From: Kumtagia yinganensis
Lineage (GTDB): Bacteria > Pseudomonadota > Alphaproteobacteria > Rhizobiales > Rhizobiaceae
Assembly (NCBI RefSeq): GCF_040081985.1
Contig: NZ_JBEBMH010000001.1
Coordinates: 434,001-498,000, forward strand
Length of the DNA: 64,000 bases
Direction: 5' to 3'
Each line of letters opens with the position of its first letter. Position 1 is the stretch's first letter. Positions 33,829-42,793 of the stretch are shown one piece after another. The position numbers and the translations under genes were made by a program. The notes under the pieces are model-generated. The model was not told where the DNA came from. It ran no database searches and saw nothing but the letters and a program-made list of their open reading frames with translations.

Positions 33829-34710
33829 ATGCCATCGCTGAGCACCGCGCCGGCTTTCGGCGAAGACACCTCTTTCGATATTTTCGCCCGCCGGCTGGAC
33901 AAGGCCCGGGCCAGCCGCCTATCCAAAGCGCTGGTCTCCACGGTGGCGCATCTCCACCAGCTTGTCCGCGAGGTCAGGCCCACGCCGGCCGAATGGAAGA
34001 AGATCGTCGCGTTCCTCACCGAGGTGGGCCACGCCAGCGACGACAAGCGCCAGGAATGGGTACTGCTGTCCGACCTGCTCGGCGTCACCGCGCTGGTCGA
34101 GGAGTTGAATGCGCGGCGCCCCCATGGCGCGACGCCGAACACGGTGCGCGGACCATTCTATCGCGCCGATGCGCCGAGACTGCCGAACGGCGCCAGCATT
34201 TCGCTCGACGGTGTCGGAGAACGGCTCGATGTCCGCGGAAAGGTTCTGGACCTCGACGGCCGGCCGGTGGCGGGCGCGACGGTCGAGACCTGGCAGGCCA
34301 ACGACAAGGGTTTTTACGAGAACCAGCAGCCGGACCTGCAGCCGGAGTTTAATCTGCGCGGGGTCTTCAGCACAGGCGGCGACGGCGCCTTCGACTACGT
34401 GACGGTCAAGCCGGCGGGCTACACCGTGCCGGACGACGGGCCGGCGGGCCAGTTGCTGCGTGCCGTCGGCGGGCCGTTGCGGCGGCCGGCGCATTTGCAT
34501 TTCATGATCAGCGCTGATGGCTTCGAGACCGTGACGACGCATGTGTTCGAGCGCGCCGAGGCGGTGCTGCACGAGGATCCGCTGTTCGGCGTCCGGCCGG
34601 AACTCCTCGGCGATATCCGGCATGTGACCTGCGAGGGCGGGACGGCCGTCTGGGCGCTCGACTTCACCTTCGTGATGGTGCGGGCAAAGCCTGGGAGGCG
34701 GGCCGTATGA
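33829..34710 (+). CDS. Intradiol ring-cleavage dioxygenase, probable hydroxyquinol 1,2-dioxygenase (copy 1)
   Basis: Non-haem Fe(III) dioxygenase of 293 aa that would cleave hydroxyquinol between the vicinal hydroxyls to give maleylacetate. The N-terminal dimerisation helix region includes EWKKIVAFLTEVGHASDDKR. The catalytic domain has the ligand tyrosines in NDKGFYENQQ and AGYTVPDDGP and the ligand histidines in RPAHLHFMI. The ATG at 33829 follows GGGAGGA. Together with the downstream maleylacetate reductase this favours hydroxyquinol over catechol. A second dioxygenase of the same type is at 44601 with clearly different sequence. Confidence 0.88.
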   Translation: MPSLSTAPAFGEDTSFDIFARRLDKARASRLSKALVSTVAHLHQLVREVRPTPAEWKKIVAFLTEVGHASDDKRQEWVLLSDLLGVTALVEELNARRPHGATPNTVRGPFYRADAPRLPNGASISLDGVGERLDVRGKVLDLDGRPVAGATVETWQANDKGFYENQQPDLQPEFNLRGVFSTGGDGAFDYVTVKPAGYTVPDDGPAGQLLRAVGGPLRRPAHLHFMISADGFETVTTHVFERAEAVLHEDPLFGVRPELLGDIRHVTCEGGTAVWALDFTFVMVRAKPGRRAV

Positions 34711-34810
34711 AGGCGTTCGGGATGCATTCCGGGCAATGGCAGCCAGCCAGGGTTTGCCCGGCGGAAACGGTGCTACACTGCAAGGCGGCCTAACTTTCTG
34801 GGAGGAGAAA

Positions 34811-35758
34811 ATGGCTCTTATCGACGGTTATCATCACCTCACCATGAGCGTCGACGGCGCTCAGGAGGACTTCGACTTCTTCACCAAGACGCTCGGCATG
34901 AAGTCGGTGAAGAAGACGGTGCTGTTCGACGGCACCACGCCCGTCTACCATCTCTACTACGGCAACGCCGCCGGCGACGCCTCGACCATCGTCACCACCT
35001 TTCCGTTCCGCAAGCCGGGGATTTTCGGCAAGCGCGGCACCAACCAGACGAAAGTCATCCAGCTCGCGGTTCCGCCCAAAAGCCTGGATTTCTGGGAGGA
35101 CCGGCTGAACAAGGCCGGGCGTAACGCAAAGCAGATCGAGCGTTTCGGCATCAAGCGGGTCGCCTTCGAGCATCCCTGCGGCATCCCGATCGAACTGGTC
35201 GCGGCCGACAACGACAAGCGCGAGTCGATCTCCGCCGACGGCATCAGCGCCGCGCACGGCATCAAGGGCATCTACGGCGTCGGCATCGCGGTTTTCGACA
35301 AGACCTCGATGGACGACTTTTTGACCATCGGCCTGGGGCTGGAGAAGCTCGGCGAGGAAAGTGCGGCGCTGAAGTTCAAGCTTCCGGCTTCCGGTCCGAT
35401 GGGCTCGGTCGAGGTGCTGCATGAGCCGAACAAGCCGCAAGGCACCTGGACGCTGGCCGGTGGCACCATCCATCACCTGGCGCTCAACACCATCAACGAG
35501 GAAAACCAGCTGAAACTCAAGGCGCATCTTGAGGGCCTCGGCTTCACCGACGTCTCCGATCAGAAGGACCGCAACTATTTCAAGTCCTGCTATGTGCGCT
35601 CGCCCGGCGGCGCGCTGTTCGAGATCGCCTGGTCGGTCGAGCGCGGCTGGGCGGTCGACGAGCCGGAAGGCAAGACCGGCCAGACGCTGGTCTTCCCGCC
35701 CTGGTTCGAGGACCGCAAGGCCGAGATGGTGGCCGGCCTCGAAAAGTTCGAGTGGTAG
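34811..35758 (+). CDS. VOC family ring-cleaving dioxygenase (MhqO/LinE-like)
   Basis: Vicinal-oxygen-chelate protein of 315 aa with two repeated VOC domains. Likely metal ligands are His in YHHLTMSVDG near residue 8, His in IHHLALNTIN in the second half, and Glu in ALFEIAWSVERGW. The segments FDFFTKTLGM and VYHLYYGNAAGD match the hydroquinone-type dioxygenase group that includes MhqO, LinE and PcpA. The ATG at 34811 has GGAGGAG upstream. The next gene is a carboxylesterase, the same pairing as mhqO-mhqD in Bacillus. It probably opens or detoxifies a hydroquinone-type compound; the substrate is inferred. Confidence 0.85.
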   Translation: MALIDGYHHLTMSVDGAQEDFDFFTKTLGMKSVKKTVLFDGTTPVYHLYYGNAAGDASTIVTTFPFRKPGIFGKRGTNQTKVIQLAVPPKSLDFWEDRLNKAGRNAKQIERFGIKRVAFEHPCGIPIELVAADNDKRESISADGISAAHGIKGIYGVGIAVFDKTSMDDFLTIGLGLEKLGEESAALKFKLPASGPMGSVEVLHEPNKPQGTWTLAGGTIHHLALNTINEENQLKLKAHLEGLGFTDVSDQKDRNYFKSCYVRSPGGALFEIAWSVERGWAVDEPEGKTGQTLVFPPWFEDRKAEMVAGLEKFEW

Positions 35759-35769
35759 GCGTCTTGCAC

Positions 35770-36450
35770 ATGGCCGCCGACCTAGCAGAGGACGACGTGC
35801 TGAGGCTGGGGGCGATGCCCGCCCATGCCGATGCACTCTGCGTTTTCGTGCATGGCCGCGGCCAGTCGCCGGAGGAGATGGGCGAGCATGTGATCGAGCG
35901 CCTCCGCAACACGGGCGCGCATGTCGTGCTGCCGCGCGCGCCGGGCGGCGTCTGGTACGACGCCCGTGCCATCGATCCGCTGACGGAGCGGACGACTGTG
36001 CAATTGCAGGCGGGGCTTGATGCCATCGACGCGGCGATTTCGCTGGCCGTCTCCGAGGGTGCGCCGGGCGACCGGGTGGTGCTCGCCGGTTTTTCGCAGG
36101 GCGCCTGCCTGGCGCTCGAATACGCGCTGCGGCGGCCCGGCCGGCTGCGCGGGCTGGTGGCGTTCACCGGCTGCCGCGTCGGCGGGGCTTCGCGCGTGGC
36201 AACTGCCGCGCGGCTCGCTGGCCTGTCTGCCTATCTCTCCTGCGGCGACGCCGACCCATGGATACCGCTCGATGCGTTCTTCGAGGCGGCTCAGGATGTG
36301 GCTCGCACGGGTGCCGCGCTGCGCGTGGAAGTATTCCCTGGCCGTATGCATGAAGTTCTGGACGCCGAGATTGAAGCACTTGACCGGATGCTTGCAGATG
36401 TCGCAGCCGGTCGCCCGGCTTCCGGCGCGAGAAGGGGAGCGGCGGCATGA
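35770..36450 (+). CDS. Phospholipase/carboxylesterase family hydrolase (MhqD-like)
   Basis: Alpha/beta hydrolase of 226 aa. It has LCVFVHGRGQSPEEMGEHV, the nucleophile elbow VLAGFSQGACLALEYAL (Ser at about residue 116), the acid SCGDADPWIPLDAFFEA and the histidine region PGRMHEVLDAEIEALD. The ATG at 35770 is used; a GTG at 35752 inside the previous gene is an alternative. It overlaps the next gene by 4 nt. Gene order beside a VOC dioxygenase suggests hydrolysis of a ring-cleavage product or acylated aromatic. Confidence 0.82.
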   Translation: MAADLAEDDVLRLGAMPAHADALCVFVHGRGQSPEEMGEHVIERLRNTGAHVVLPRAPGGVWYDARAIDPLTERTTVQLQAGLDAIDAAISLAVSEGAPGDRVVLAGFSQGACLALEYALRRPGRLRGLVAFTGCRVGGASRVATAARLAGLSAYLSCGDADPWIPLDAFFEAAQDVARTGAALRVEVFPGRMHEVLDAEIEALDRMLADVAAGRPASGARRGAAA

Positions 36451-37514
36451 GCGCGACAAACCCCTTCGTCTTTCCCGGCCTGCGCTCCCGCGTCATCTTC
36501 GGCCATGGCACGATTGCCGAGACCGGCGCCGAAATCGAAAGGCTGGGGCGCCGCAAAGCGTTGGTGCTGTCCACGCCCAACCAGAAAGCCGACGCGGAGG
36601 CGCTTTCCGAGCGGCTCGGCGCGTTGTCCGCCTGGGTCTTCGCCGACGCCACCATGCATACGCCCGTCGAGGTAACAGAGCGGGCGCTCGCTGCCTTCAA
36701 GGCAAGCGGCGCGGATTGCGTCGTGGCTTTGGGCGGCGGCTCGACCATCGGGCTCGGCAAGGCGATCGCCACGCGCACCGGCGTCGACCAGGTCGTCATC
36801 CCGACCACCTATGCCGGCTCGGAGATGACCGACATCCTCGGCGAGACCGCCGGCGGCGAGAAGACGACGCGGCGCGATCCGTCGATCCTGCCGGAAACGG
36901 TGATCTACGACGTCGACCTTACGCTGACCCTGCCGCCGGCGCTGACCATCACTTCCGGATTGAACGCCATGGCGCATGCGGCGGAGGCGCTTTATGCCCG
37001 CGACCGCAATCCGATCATCACGCTGATGGCGACCGACGCGCTCAGGGCGCTGTCCAAGGCGCTGCCCGCGTTGGCGCAAGATGCCGGCGACCGTGAGGCG
37101 AGGGCAGGGGCGCTCTACGGCGCATGGCTTTGCGGGGCGGCCCTCGGCGGTGCGTCGATGGCCTTGCACCACAAGCTCTGCCACACGCTCGGCGGCTCGT
37201 TCAACACGCCGCATGCCGAAACCCATGCGATCCTGCTGCCGCACACGATCGGCTTCAATTCCGCCGAAGTGCCGGACCTGCTCGCCCCGATCTCGCAAAT
37301 CCTGGGCGGTACGCCGGGTGTCGCCCTGTTCGATTTCGCGGCCTCGCTCGGCGCGCCGACAAAGCTCAGGGATTTCGGACTGGACGAAAGCGATCTCGAC
37401 CGCGCCGCCGAGATCGCGACCAGGAATCCCTACTGGAATCCGCGGCCCTTCGATCGCGAAAGCATCCGCGCGCTTCTGCACGACGCCTGGGAGGGCCGGC
37501 GACCGCCGCAATGA
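36447..37514 (+). CDS. Maleylacetate reductase
   Basis: Iron-type alcohol dehydrogenase family enzyme of 355 aa that reduces maleylacetate to 3-oxoadipate with NAD(P)H. Features are SRVIFGHGTIAETGAEIERL, the nucleotide loop ALGGGSTIGLGKAIA, VVIPTTYAGSEMTDILGET (a maleylacetate reductase signature) and the metal-region MALHHKLCHTLGGSFNTPHA. The ATG overlaps the hydrolase stop by 4 nt. It links ring cleavage by the intradiol dioxygenases to the pcaIJF genes at 46.8-49.6 kb. Confidence 0.92.
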   Translation: MSATNPFVFPGLRSRVIFGHGTIAETGAEIERLGRRKALVLSTPNQKADAEALSERLGALSAWVFADATMHTPVEVTERALAAFKASGADCVVALGGGSTIGLGKAIATRTGVDQVVIPTTYAGSEMTDILGETAGGEKTTRRDPSILPETVIYDVDLTLTLPPALTITSGLNAMAHAAEALYARDRNPIITLMATDALRALSKALPALAQDAGDREARAGALYGAWLCGAALGGASMALHHKLCHTLGGSFNTPHAETHAILLPHTIGFNSAEVPDLLAPISQILGGTPGVALFDFAASLGAPTKLRDFGLDESDLDRAAEIATRNPYWNPRPFDRESIRALLHDAWEGRRPPQ

Positions 37515-37539
37515 AAGAAGAAAGCTTGGGAGGAAGACA

Positions 37540-38841
37540 ATGACAAGGCTTGTTACGCAGAGACTGACCAGACGCACATTGCTGAAGAGCGCCGCCGCCA
37601 CCGGTTTGGCCGCCGGCGCATCGGGCCTGCCGATGCCGGCGATTGCCCAGAACAAGGCGGTGAAGGTCGGCTATGTCAGCCCGCAGACCGGGCCGCTCGC
37701 CGCCTTCGCAGAGGCCGACGCCTTCACCATCGAAGGGCTGAAAGCCGTCACCAAATCGCTCGGCCTCGACATCGAGGTGATCGTCAAGGACAGCCAGTCC
37801 AACCCCAACCGGGCCGCTGAGGTCGCCAAGGAACTCATCGTCACCGACGAGGTCAATCTGATGTGCGTCGCCTCGACGCCGGAGACGACCAACCCGGTCG
37901 CCACCACCTGCGAGGCCGAGGGCATGCCTTGCATCTCCACCAAGGCGCCCTGGCAGCCCTGGTTCATCGGCCAGCAGGGCAATCCCGGCGATCCCTCGAC
38001 CTGGAAGCCATTCAACTATGCCTATCACTTCTTCTGGGGCCTGGAGGACGTGATCGCCGTCTTCACCAACATGTGGGCGCAGGTCGAGACCAACAAGAAG
38101 GTCGGCGGACTGTTCCCGAACGACGGCGACGGCAACGCCTGGGGCGACAAGACCGTGGGCTTCCCGCCGGTGCTGGCGGAAAAGGGCTTTACGCTGAACG
38201 ATCCCGGCCGCTACCAGAACCTCACCGACGATTTTTCGGCGCAAATCAACGCCTTCAAGTCGGGTGGCGTCGAGATCATCACCGGGGTGATGATCCCGCC
38301 GGACTTCACCACCTTCTGGAACCAGGCCAAGCAGCAGGGTTTCACGCCGAAAGTGGCGTCGATCGGCAAGGCGATCCTGTTCCCGCAGGCGGTCGAGGCG
38401 CTCGGCAACCAGGGCAACAATCTGTCGTCCGAGGTCTGGTGGTCGCCGACGCATCCGTTCAAGTCGTCGCTGACGGGCGTCTCCTGCGCCGAACTCGCGG
38501 CCGGCTTCACGGAGGCCACGAAGCGTCCGTGGACGCAGCCGATCGGCTTTATCCACGCGCTGTTCGAGGTCGCCGTCGACGTTATCAAGCGTGTCGACGA
38601 CCCGACCGATGCCGAGGCCGTGACAGCCGCGATCGCCGCGACCAAACTCGACACGATCGTCGGCCATATCGAGTGGAACGGGGCGAACGTGCCGCCCTTC
38701 GCCGCCAAGAACATCTGCAAGACGCCTCTGGTCGGCGGCCAGTGGCGACTGAAGGATGGCGGCGGCTACGACCTCGTCATCACCGACAACAGGACCGCGC
38801 CGGAGATCCCGACCGGCGGCAAGATGGAGGCGATTGCTTAG
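37540..38841 (+). CDS. ABC transporter substrate-binding protein, branched-chain amino acid type
   Basis: Periplasmic binding protein of 433 aa with a Tat signal (LTRRTLLKSAAATGLAAGA, cleavage after IAQ). The mature domain begins VKVGYVSPQTGPLAAFAEAD and contains the Peripla_BP_6 fold segments VKDSQSNPNRAAEVAKELI. The ATG at 37540 follows GGGAGGAAG; the open frame upstream overlaps maleylacetate reductase. This family also imports aromatics and ureas. Its place within a ring-cleavage operon suggests that the ligand is the aromatic substrate. Confidence 0.9.
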   Translation: MTRLVTQRLTRRTLLKSAAATGLAAGASGLPMPAIAQNKAVKVGYVSPQTGPLAAFAEADAFTIEGLKAVTKSLGLDIEVIVKDSQSNPNRAAEVAKELIVTDEVNLMCVASTPETTNPVATTCEAEGMPCISTKAPWQPWFIGQQGNPGDPSTWKPFNYAYHFFWGLEDVIAVFTNMWAQVETNKKVGGLFPNDGDGNAWGDKTVGFPPVLAEKGFTLNDPGRYQNLTDDFSAQINAFKSGGVEIITGVMIPPDFTTFWNQAKQQGFTPKVASIGKAILFPQAVEALGNQGNNLSSEVWWSPTHPFKSSLTGVSCAELAAGFTEATKRPWTQPIGFIHALFEVAVDVIKRVDDPTDAEAVTAAIAATKLDTIVGHIEWNGANVPPFAAKNICKTPLVGGQWRLKDGGGYDLVITDNRTAPEIPTGGKMEAIA

Positions 38842-38849
38842 CTCGGTTT

Positions 38850-39080
38850 TCCCGCCCCCTTGAGGGGGTGAGGAGCGGTCCGCGCAGCGGACGAAAAGCC
38901 AACGATTTGGCTTTTCGAGCAACGAACGCCCGGAGCGATAGCGAAAGGCAAGGAGAACGAAGCGAGGCGGGTGGGGTCCTCGCGGCCAAACGCCAACCTT
39001 GCTTTGCGCCGGAGCGCTTCCGCACCGACCCCACCCCCGGCCTTCGGCCGGACCCTCCCCTCAAGGGGGAGGCTGCAACC
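38850..39080. repeat. Hairpin-rich intergenic repeat between SBP and ABC ATPase genes
   Basis: The 251-bp spacer contains a perfect 11-bp stem, CGAAAAGCCAA (38892-38902) and TTGGCTTTTCG (38907-38917) with a CGAT loop. At its edges lie CCCCCTTGAGGGGG-type and CCCCTCAAGGGGGA dyads, with CCGGCCTTCGGCCGG in between. These resemble the dispersed palindromic repeats of this genome. It likely reduces readthrough or protects the upstream binding-protein message. Confidence 0.6.
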
Positions 39081-39092
39081 ATCGGGAACACC

Positions 39093-39812
39093 ATGCCCAT
39101 CCTGTCCTTGCAATCCGTCTCGAAATCCTTCGGCGCCCTGAAAGTCGCCGACGCGGTTTCGTTCGACGTTTCCGCGGGCGAGGCGCTGGGCATCATCGGG
39201 CCGAACGGCGCGGGAAAATCGACGCTGTTCAACCTGATCACCGGCAATATTTCCGCCGACGCCGGCGCCATCCACTTCGCCGGCGCGGATGTCACCCGCG
39301 CCCCGCCGATGCAGCGCTGCCTGTCGGGCATCGGCCGCACTTTCCAGATCCCGCAGCCTTTCGAAAAGCTGACGGTGTTCGAAAATCTGCTGGTGGCCGC
39401 GGCCTTCGGCTCGCGAAAGAGCGAGGGCGAGGTGACGGACCGCTGCGCCGGTATCCTGCTCGAGACCGGGCTTTTCGACCGCGCCAACCAGACGGCGGGC
39501 AGCCTCGGCCTGCTCCAGCGCAAGCGGCTGGAACTCGCACGCGCTTTGGCGACCGATCCGAAAGTGCTGCTGCTCGACGAGATCGCCGGCGGGCTCACCG
39601 AGGCCGAATGCCACGCGCTGGTCGAGACCATTCGGGCCGTGCATCAAGGCGGCACGTCGATTGTCTGGATCGAGCATGTGCTGCATGCGCTGAACGCCGT
39701 GGTCGGGCGGCTGCTGGTGCTGAATTTCGGGAAGGTCATCGGTATCGGCAAGCCCGACGAGATCATGGCCTCGCGCGCAGTTCGGGAAATCTATCTCGGG
39801 ATCGAGGTCTGA
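39093..39812 (+). CDS. Branched-chain-type ABC transporter ATPase (LivG-like)
   Basis: ATPase of 239 aa. Walker A is GPNGAGKST, the Q-loop region GRTFQIPQPFEKLTVFENL is typical of LivG, and Walker B is VLLLDEIAGGL. The expected LSGG signature reads LGLLQRKRLELARAL, a common variation in this subfamily. The ATG at 39093 starts the conserved domain. Its TGA overlaps the ATG of the LivF-like gene by 1 nt. Confidence 0.9.
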   Translation: MPILSLQSVSKSFGALKVADAVSFDVSAGEALGIIGPNGAGKSTLFNLITGNISADAGAIHFAGADVTRAPPMQRCLSGIGRTFQIPQPFEKLTVFENLLVAAAFGSRKSEGEVTDRCAGILLETGLFDRANQTAGSLGLLQRKRLELARALATDPKVLLLDEIAGGLTEAECHALVETIRAVHQGGTSIVWIEHVLHALNAVVGRLLVLNFGKVIGIGKPDEIMASRAVREIYLGIEV

Positions 39813-40519
39813 TGGCGCTGCTCGAAACACGTAGCCTCACGGCGCGCTACGGCGACTTCCAGGCGCTGTTCGGCGTCGACATCGCGCTGGAGGCCGGAGA
39901 AACCGTCGCCATCATCGGAGCCAACGGCGCGGGCAAGACGACGCTGATGCGCTCGATCTCCGGCGTGCTGACGAACGCCCCCGAGCAGATCTTGTTCGGC
40001 GGCGAACCGATCGGAGCGCTTGCCGCGCCCGATGTCATGGCGCGCGGCATCGCCATGGTGCCGGAGGGGCGAAAGCTGTTCCCGTCGCTGTCGGTCGAGG
40101 AGAATCTTCTTGTCGGCAAATACGGCCGCGTGGTCGACGGCCCATGGTCGCTGGATACGGTCTACAAACTGTTCCCGATCCTGAAGGAGCGCCGCAGCAG
40201 TCCCGGCACCGCGCTGTCGGGCGGCCAGCAGCAGATGGTGGCGATCGGCCGGGCGCTGATGTCCAATCCGCGCGTGCTTCTGTGCGACGAGATCAGTCTC
40301 GGCCTTGCGCCGGTCGTCATCCGCGACATCTACGCCGCCTTCCCGGCGATCCGCACCGCCGGCGCCTCGATCGTCATCGTCGAGCAAGATATTTCGCAAG
40401 CGCTGAAGGTCGCGGATCGAGTCTATTGCATGATGGAGGGGCGCATCACCCTGTCCGGCACGCCGGCCGCCCTGACGCGCGAGAATATCCATGTGGCGTA
40501 TTTCGGGGTGAGGGTGTGA
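39812..40519 (+). CDS. Branched-chain-type ABC transporter ATPase (LivF-like)
   Basis: ATPase of 235 aa. Walker A is GANGAGKTT, followed by MVPEGRKLFPSLSVEENL (LivF hallmark), signature LSGGQQQMVAIGRAL, Walker B VLLCDEISLGLAP and the switch region VIVEQDISQALKVAD. The ATG at 39812 is coupled to the preceding stop. It forms the heterodimeric motor with the LivG-like subunit. Confidence 0.93.
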   Translation: MALLETRSLTARYGDFQALFGVDIALEAGETVAIIGANGAGKTTLMRSISGVLTNAPEQILFGGEPIGALAAPDVMARGIAMVPEGRKLFPSLSVEENLLVGKYGRVVDGPWSLDTVYKLFPILKERRSSPGTALSGGQQQMVAIGRALMSNPRVLLCDEISLGLAPVVIRDIYAAFPAIRTAGASIVIVEQDISQALKVADRVYCMMEGRITLSGTPAALTRENIHVAYFGVRV

Positions 40520-40585
40520 TGAGGTCTGCTCGCAATGCCCTTGGGCATCCCTCCTCCGATCTCGCTTGGCTCGTTCGGCAGCCTC

Positions 40586-40780
40586 GCCAAGCTGGAACAC
40601 CCCTCATCCGCCTCGCTTGCGCTCGGCACCTTCTCCCACAAGGGGAGAAGGGGGAGCGCTGCCGCTTCGTCTGTGCAAATCTCCAATGTTGGCGATTGGC
40701 ACAGGCGTCAGCGCGAAATTCCCCCTTCTCCCCTTGTGGGAGAAGGTGGCCGAGCGAAGCGAGGTCGGATGAGGGGTGTT
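40586..40780. repeat. Dispersed intergenic repeat, copy 2 (paired inverted units)
   Basis: Two inverted units flank a short centre. The left unit, about 40586-40655, contains AACACCCCTCATCCG and CCTTCTCCCACAAGGGGAG; the right, about 40717-40780, contains CTCCCCTTGTGGGAGAAGG and CGGATGAGGGGTGTT. The centre holds ATCTCCAATGTTGGCGATTG, related to part of copy 1 at 1-151. It fills most of the 316-bp gap between the LivF-like and LivH-like genes and should fold into a very stable transcript hairpin. Nothing else is seen in this gap. Confidence 0.8.
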
Positions 40781-40835
40781 GGACGGAGTGCGACATCGAA
40801 GACGGCAAGTTCCCTGCCATTTGCGAGGTTCACCC

Positions 40836-41699
40836 ATGAATCTCGTCGACACCATCGTCCAGGGAATTCTGCTCGGCGGGCTGTACGCCCTGTTCGCGGC
40901 GGGGTTGTCGCTCGTCTTCGGCATCATGCGGCTGGTAAACCTCGCGCATGGCGACCTGATAGTACTCGCCGCCTTCCTGATCCTGGTGCTGGTCACCGCG
41001 CTGGGGCTGAACCCGTTCCTGGCGGCGCTGGTCGCCATGCCCATCATGTTCGCCATCGGCTGGCTGCTGCAGTCGCAGCTTTTCAACCGCACGCTCGGCC
41101 CGGACATATTGCCGCCGCTGCTTGTCACCTTCGGCCTTTCCATCGTCATCCAGAACGCGCTGCTCGAAGGTTTTTCCGCCGACAGCCGCCGTATTTCGGC
41201 CGGCGCGCTGGAGACTGCGTCGCTGGCGCTCGGCCCGGTCAATGTAGGGGTCATGCCGCTGCTGACCTTCCTCTCGGCGGTCCTCGTGATCGTCGGGCTG
41301 AACCAGCTTTTCTATCGCACCGCGCTTGGCCGCGCCTTCCGCGCGACTTCCGATGACGCGGTCACCGCCGGGTTGATGGGCATAAAACCCGACCGCATTT
41401 TTGCAACCGCCACCGGCATCGCAATGGTGGTGGTCACCATCGCCGCACTCTATCTCGGCACGCGCGCCAATTTCGACCCGACCATCGGCCCGGCCCGGCT
41501 GATCTACGCCTTCGAGGCGGTGATCATCGGCGGGCTGGGCTCGCTATGGGGGACGCTCGCCGGCGGCGTCATCATCGGCGTGGCGCAGACGCTAGGCGCG
41601 GCGATCAATCCGGAATGGCAGATTCTTGCCGGGCATGTCGCCTTCTTGGCTGTGTTGCTGGTCTGTCCGCGCGGGTTGTTTCCACGGGCGGTGGATTGA
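40836..41699 (+). CDS. Branched-chain-type ABC transporter permease (LivH-like)
   Basis: Inner-membrane permease of 287 aa. It begins VDTIVQGILLGGLYALFAAG, a typical LivH start, and continues LSLVFGIMRLVNLAHGDLIV. The cytosolic loop contains GRAFRATSDDAVTAGLMGIK and the C-terminal region has VIIGGLGSLWGTLAGGVIIG. The ATG at 40836 directly precedes the first membrane helix. It is followed after 5 bp by the LivM-like permease. Confidence 0.93.
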   Translation: MNLVDTIVQGILLGGLYALFAAGLSLVFGIMRLVNLAHGDLIVLAAFLILVLVTALGLNPFLAALVAMPIMFAIGWLLQSQLFNRTLGPDILPPLLVTFGLSIVIQNALLEGFSADSRRISAGALETASLALGPVNVGVMPLLTFLSAVLVIVGLNQLFYRTALGRAFRATSDDAVTAGLMGIKPDRIFATATGIAMVVVTIAALYLGTRANFDPTIGPARLIYAFEAVIIGGLGSLWGTLAGGVIIGVAQTLGAAINPEWQILAGHVAFLAVLLVCPRGLFPRAVD

Positions 41700-41704
41700 A
41701 GGTG

Positions 41705-42793
41705 ATGGACGCGGCCAACATCCCCTGGAAAGTCGAAACCCGCACGAAGGCTTCGCGCGCCTTCGCGGTGGCGGCGGCGATCGTCGTCGTCCTTGCCATC
41801 CTCGCGCCGCTGTCCATCTCGCGTGGCCTGTTGCAGGACCTGTTCTTCATCCTCACCATGCTGACGCTGGCACAGAGCTGGAACCTGCTCGCCGGCTATG
41901 CAGGCCTGGTCTCTGTCGGCCAGCAGGCCTTCGTCGGTTTCGGCGCCTATGCGATGTTCGCCTGCGTCATCCTGCTCGGCCTCGACCCGCTTCCCTCGAT
42001 CCTTCTTGCGGGTGTCGCCGCCGTGCTGCTCGCCGTCCCGACGGGCTTTTTCGTCTTCCGGCTACAAGGCGCCTATTTCGCCATCGGCACATGGGTCATC
42101 GCCGAGGTTGTGCGGCTGAGCCTCGCGCAATGGAAGGCGCTGGGCGGCGGCACGGGCACCTCGCTGCCCTCAGGCACGACACGCGACATGGTCGGCGTCG
42201 GCCTGGTCGGCGACCTGTTCGGCATGCGCCCCGCGCAAGCCGCCGACGTCGTCTGCTACTGGCTGGCGCTGGCGCTTGCCGTCGCAACCATCGGCTTTGT
42301 CTACCGCCTGCTGCGGTCGCGGCAGGGGCTGGCGCTGGCCGCCGTCCGGGACAACCAGGAGGCGGCGCGCTCGGTCGGTGTCGATGCGCGCCGCGTGAAG
42401 ACATATGTCTATCTCGCCGCCGCCTTCATCACCGGGCTCACCGGCGCGCTGATCTACGTGCAGAAGGCGCGCATCTCGCCCGACGCCGCCTTCTCGGTGA
42501 TCGACTGGACGGCCTACGTCATCTTCATCGTCGTCATCGGCGGCATCGGCACGATCGAGGGGCCGATCGTCGGCGTCATCGTCTTCCTGCTGCTGCAGAA
42601 CGTGCTTGCCGACTACGGCTCCTGGTATCTGCTGGTGCTCGGCCTCATCGGCATCGCCGTCATGCTGTTTGCGCCGCGCGGCCTCTGGGGCCTGTTCACC
42701 GAGCGCACCGGCATCCAGTTCTTCCCCATCCGCCGCACGCTTCGCGGCGGGCCGATCCCCCAGACAGACATCAAGGGAGCGCCGCATGGCTGA
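41705..42793 (+). CDS. Branched-chain-type ABC transporter permease (LivM-like)
   Basis: Inner-membrane permease of 362 aa. Family features include LAQSWNLLAGYAGLVSVGQQ, FGAYAMFACVILLG, LQGAYFAIGTWVIAEVVRL, the EAA-like loop AAVRDNQEAARSVGVDARRV and GGIGTIEGPIVGVIVFL. The ATG at 41705 follows the previous stop by 5 bp. Its 3' end overlaps the start of the FAD monooxygenase gene by 8 nt, tying uptake directly to hydroxylation. Confidence 0.93.
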   Translation: MDAANIPWKVETRTKASRAFAVAAAIVVVLAILAPLSISRGLLQDLFFILTMLTLAQSWNLLAGYAGLVSVGQQAFVGFGAYAMFACVILLGLDPLPSILLAGVAAVLLAVPTGFFVFRLQGAYFAIGTWVIAEVVRLSLAQWKALGGGTGTSLPSGTTRDMVGVGLVGDLFGMRPAQAADVVCYWLALALAVATIGFVYRLLRSRQGLALAAVRDNQEAARSVGVDARRVKTYVYLAAAFITGLTGALIYVQKARISPDAAFSVIDWTAYVIFIVVIGGIGTIEGPIVGVIVFLLLQNVLADYGSWYLLVLGLIGIAVMLFAPRGLWGLFTERTGIQFFPIRRTLRGGPIPQTDIKGAPHG

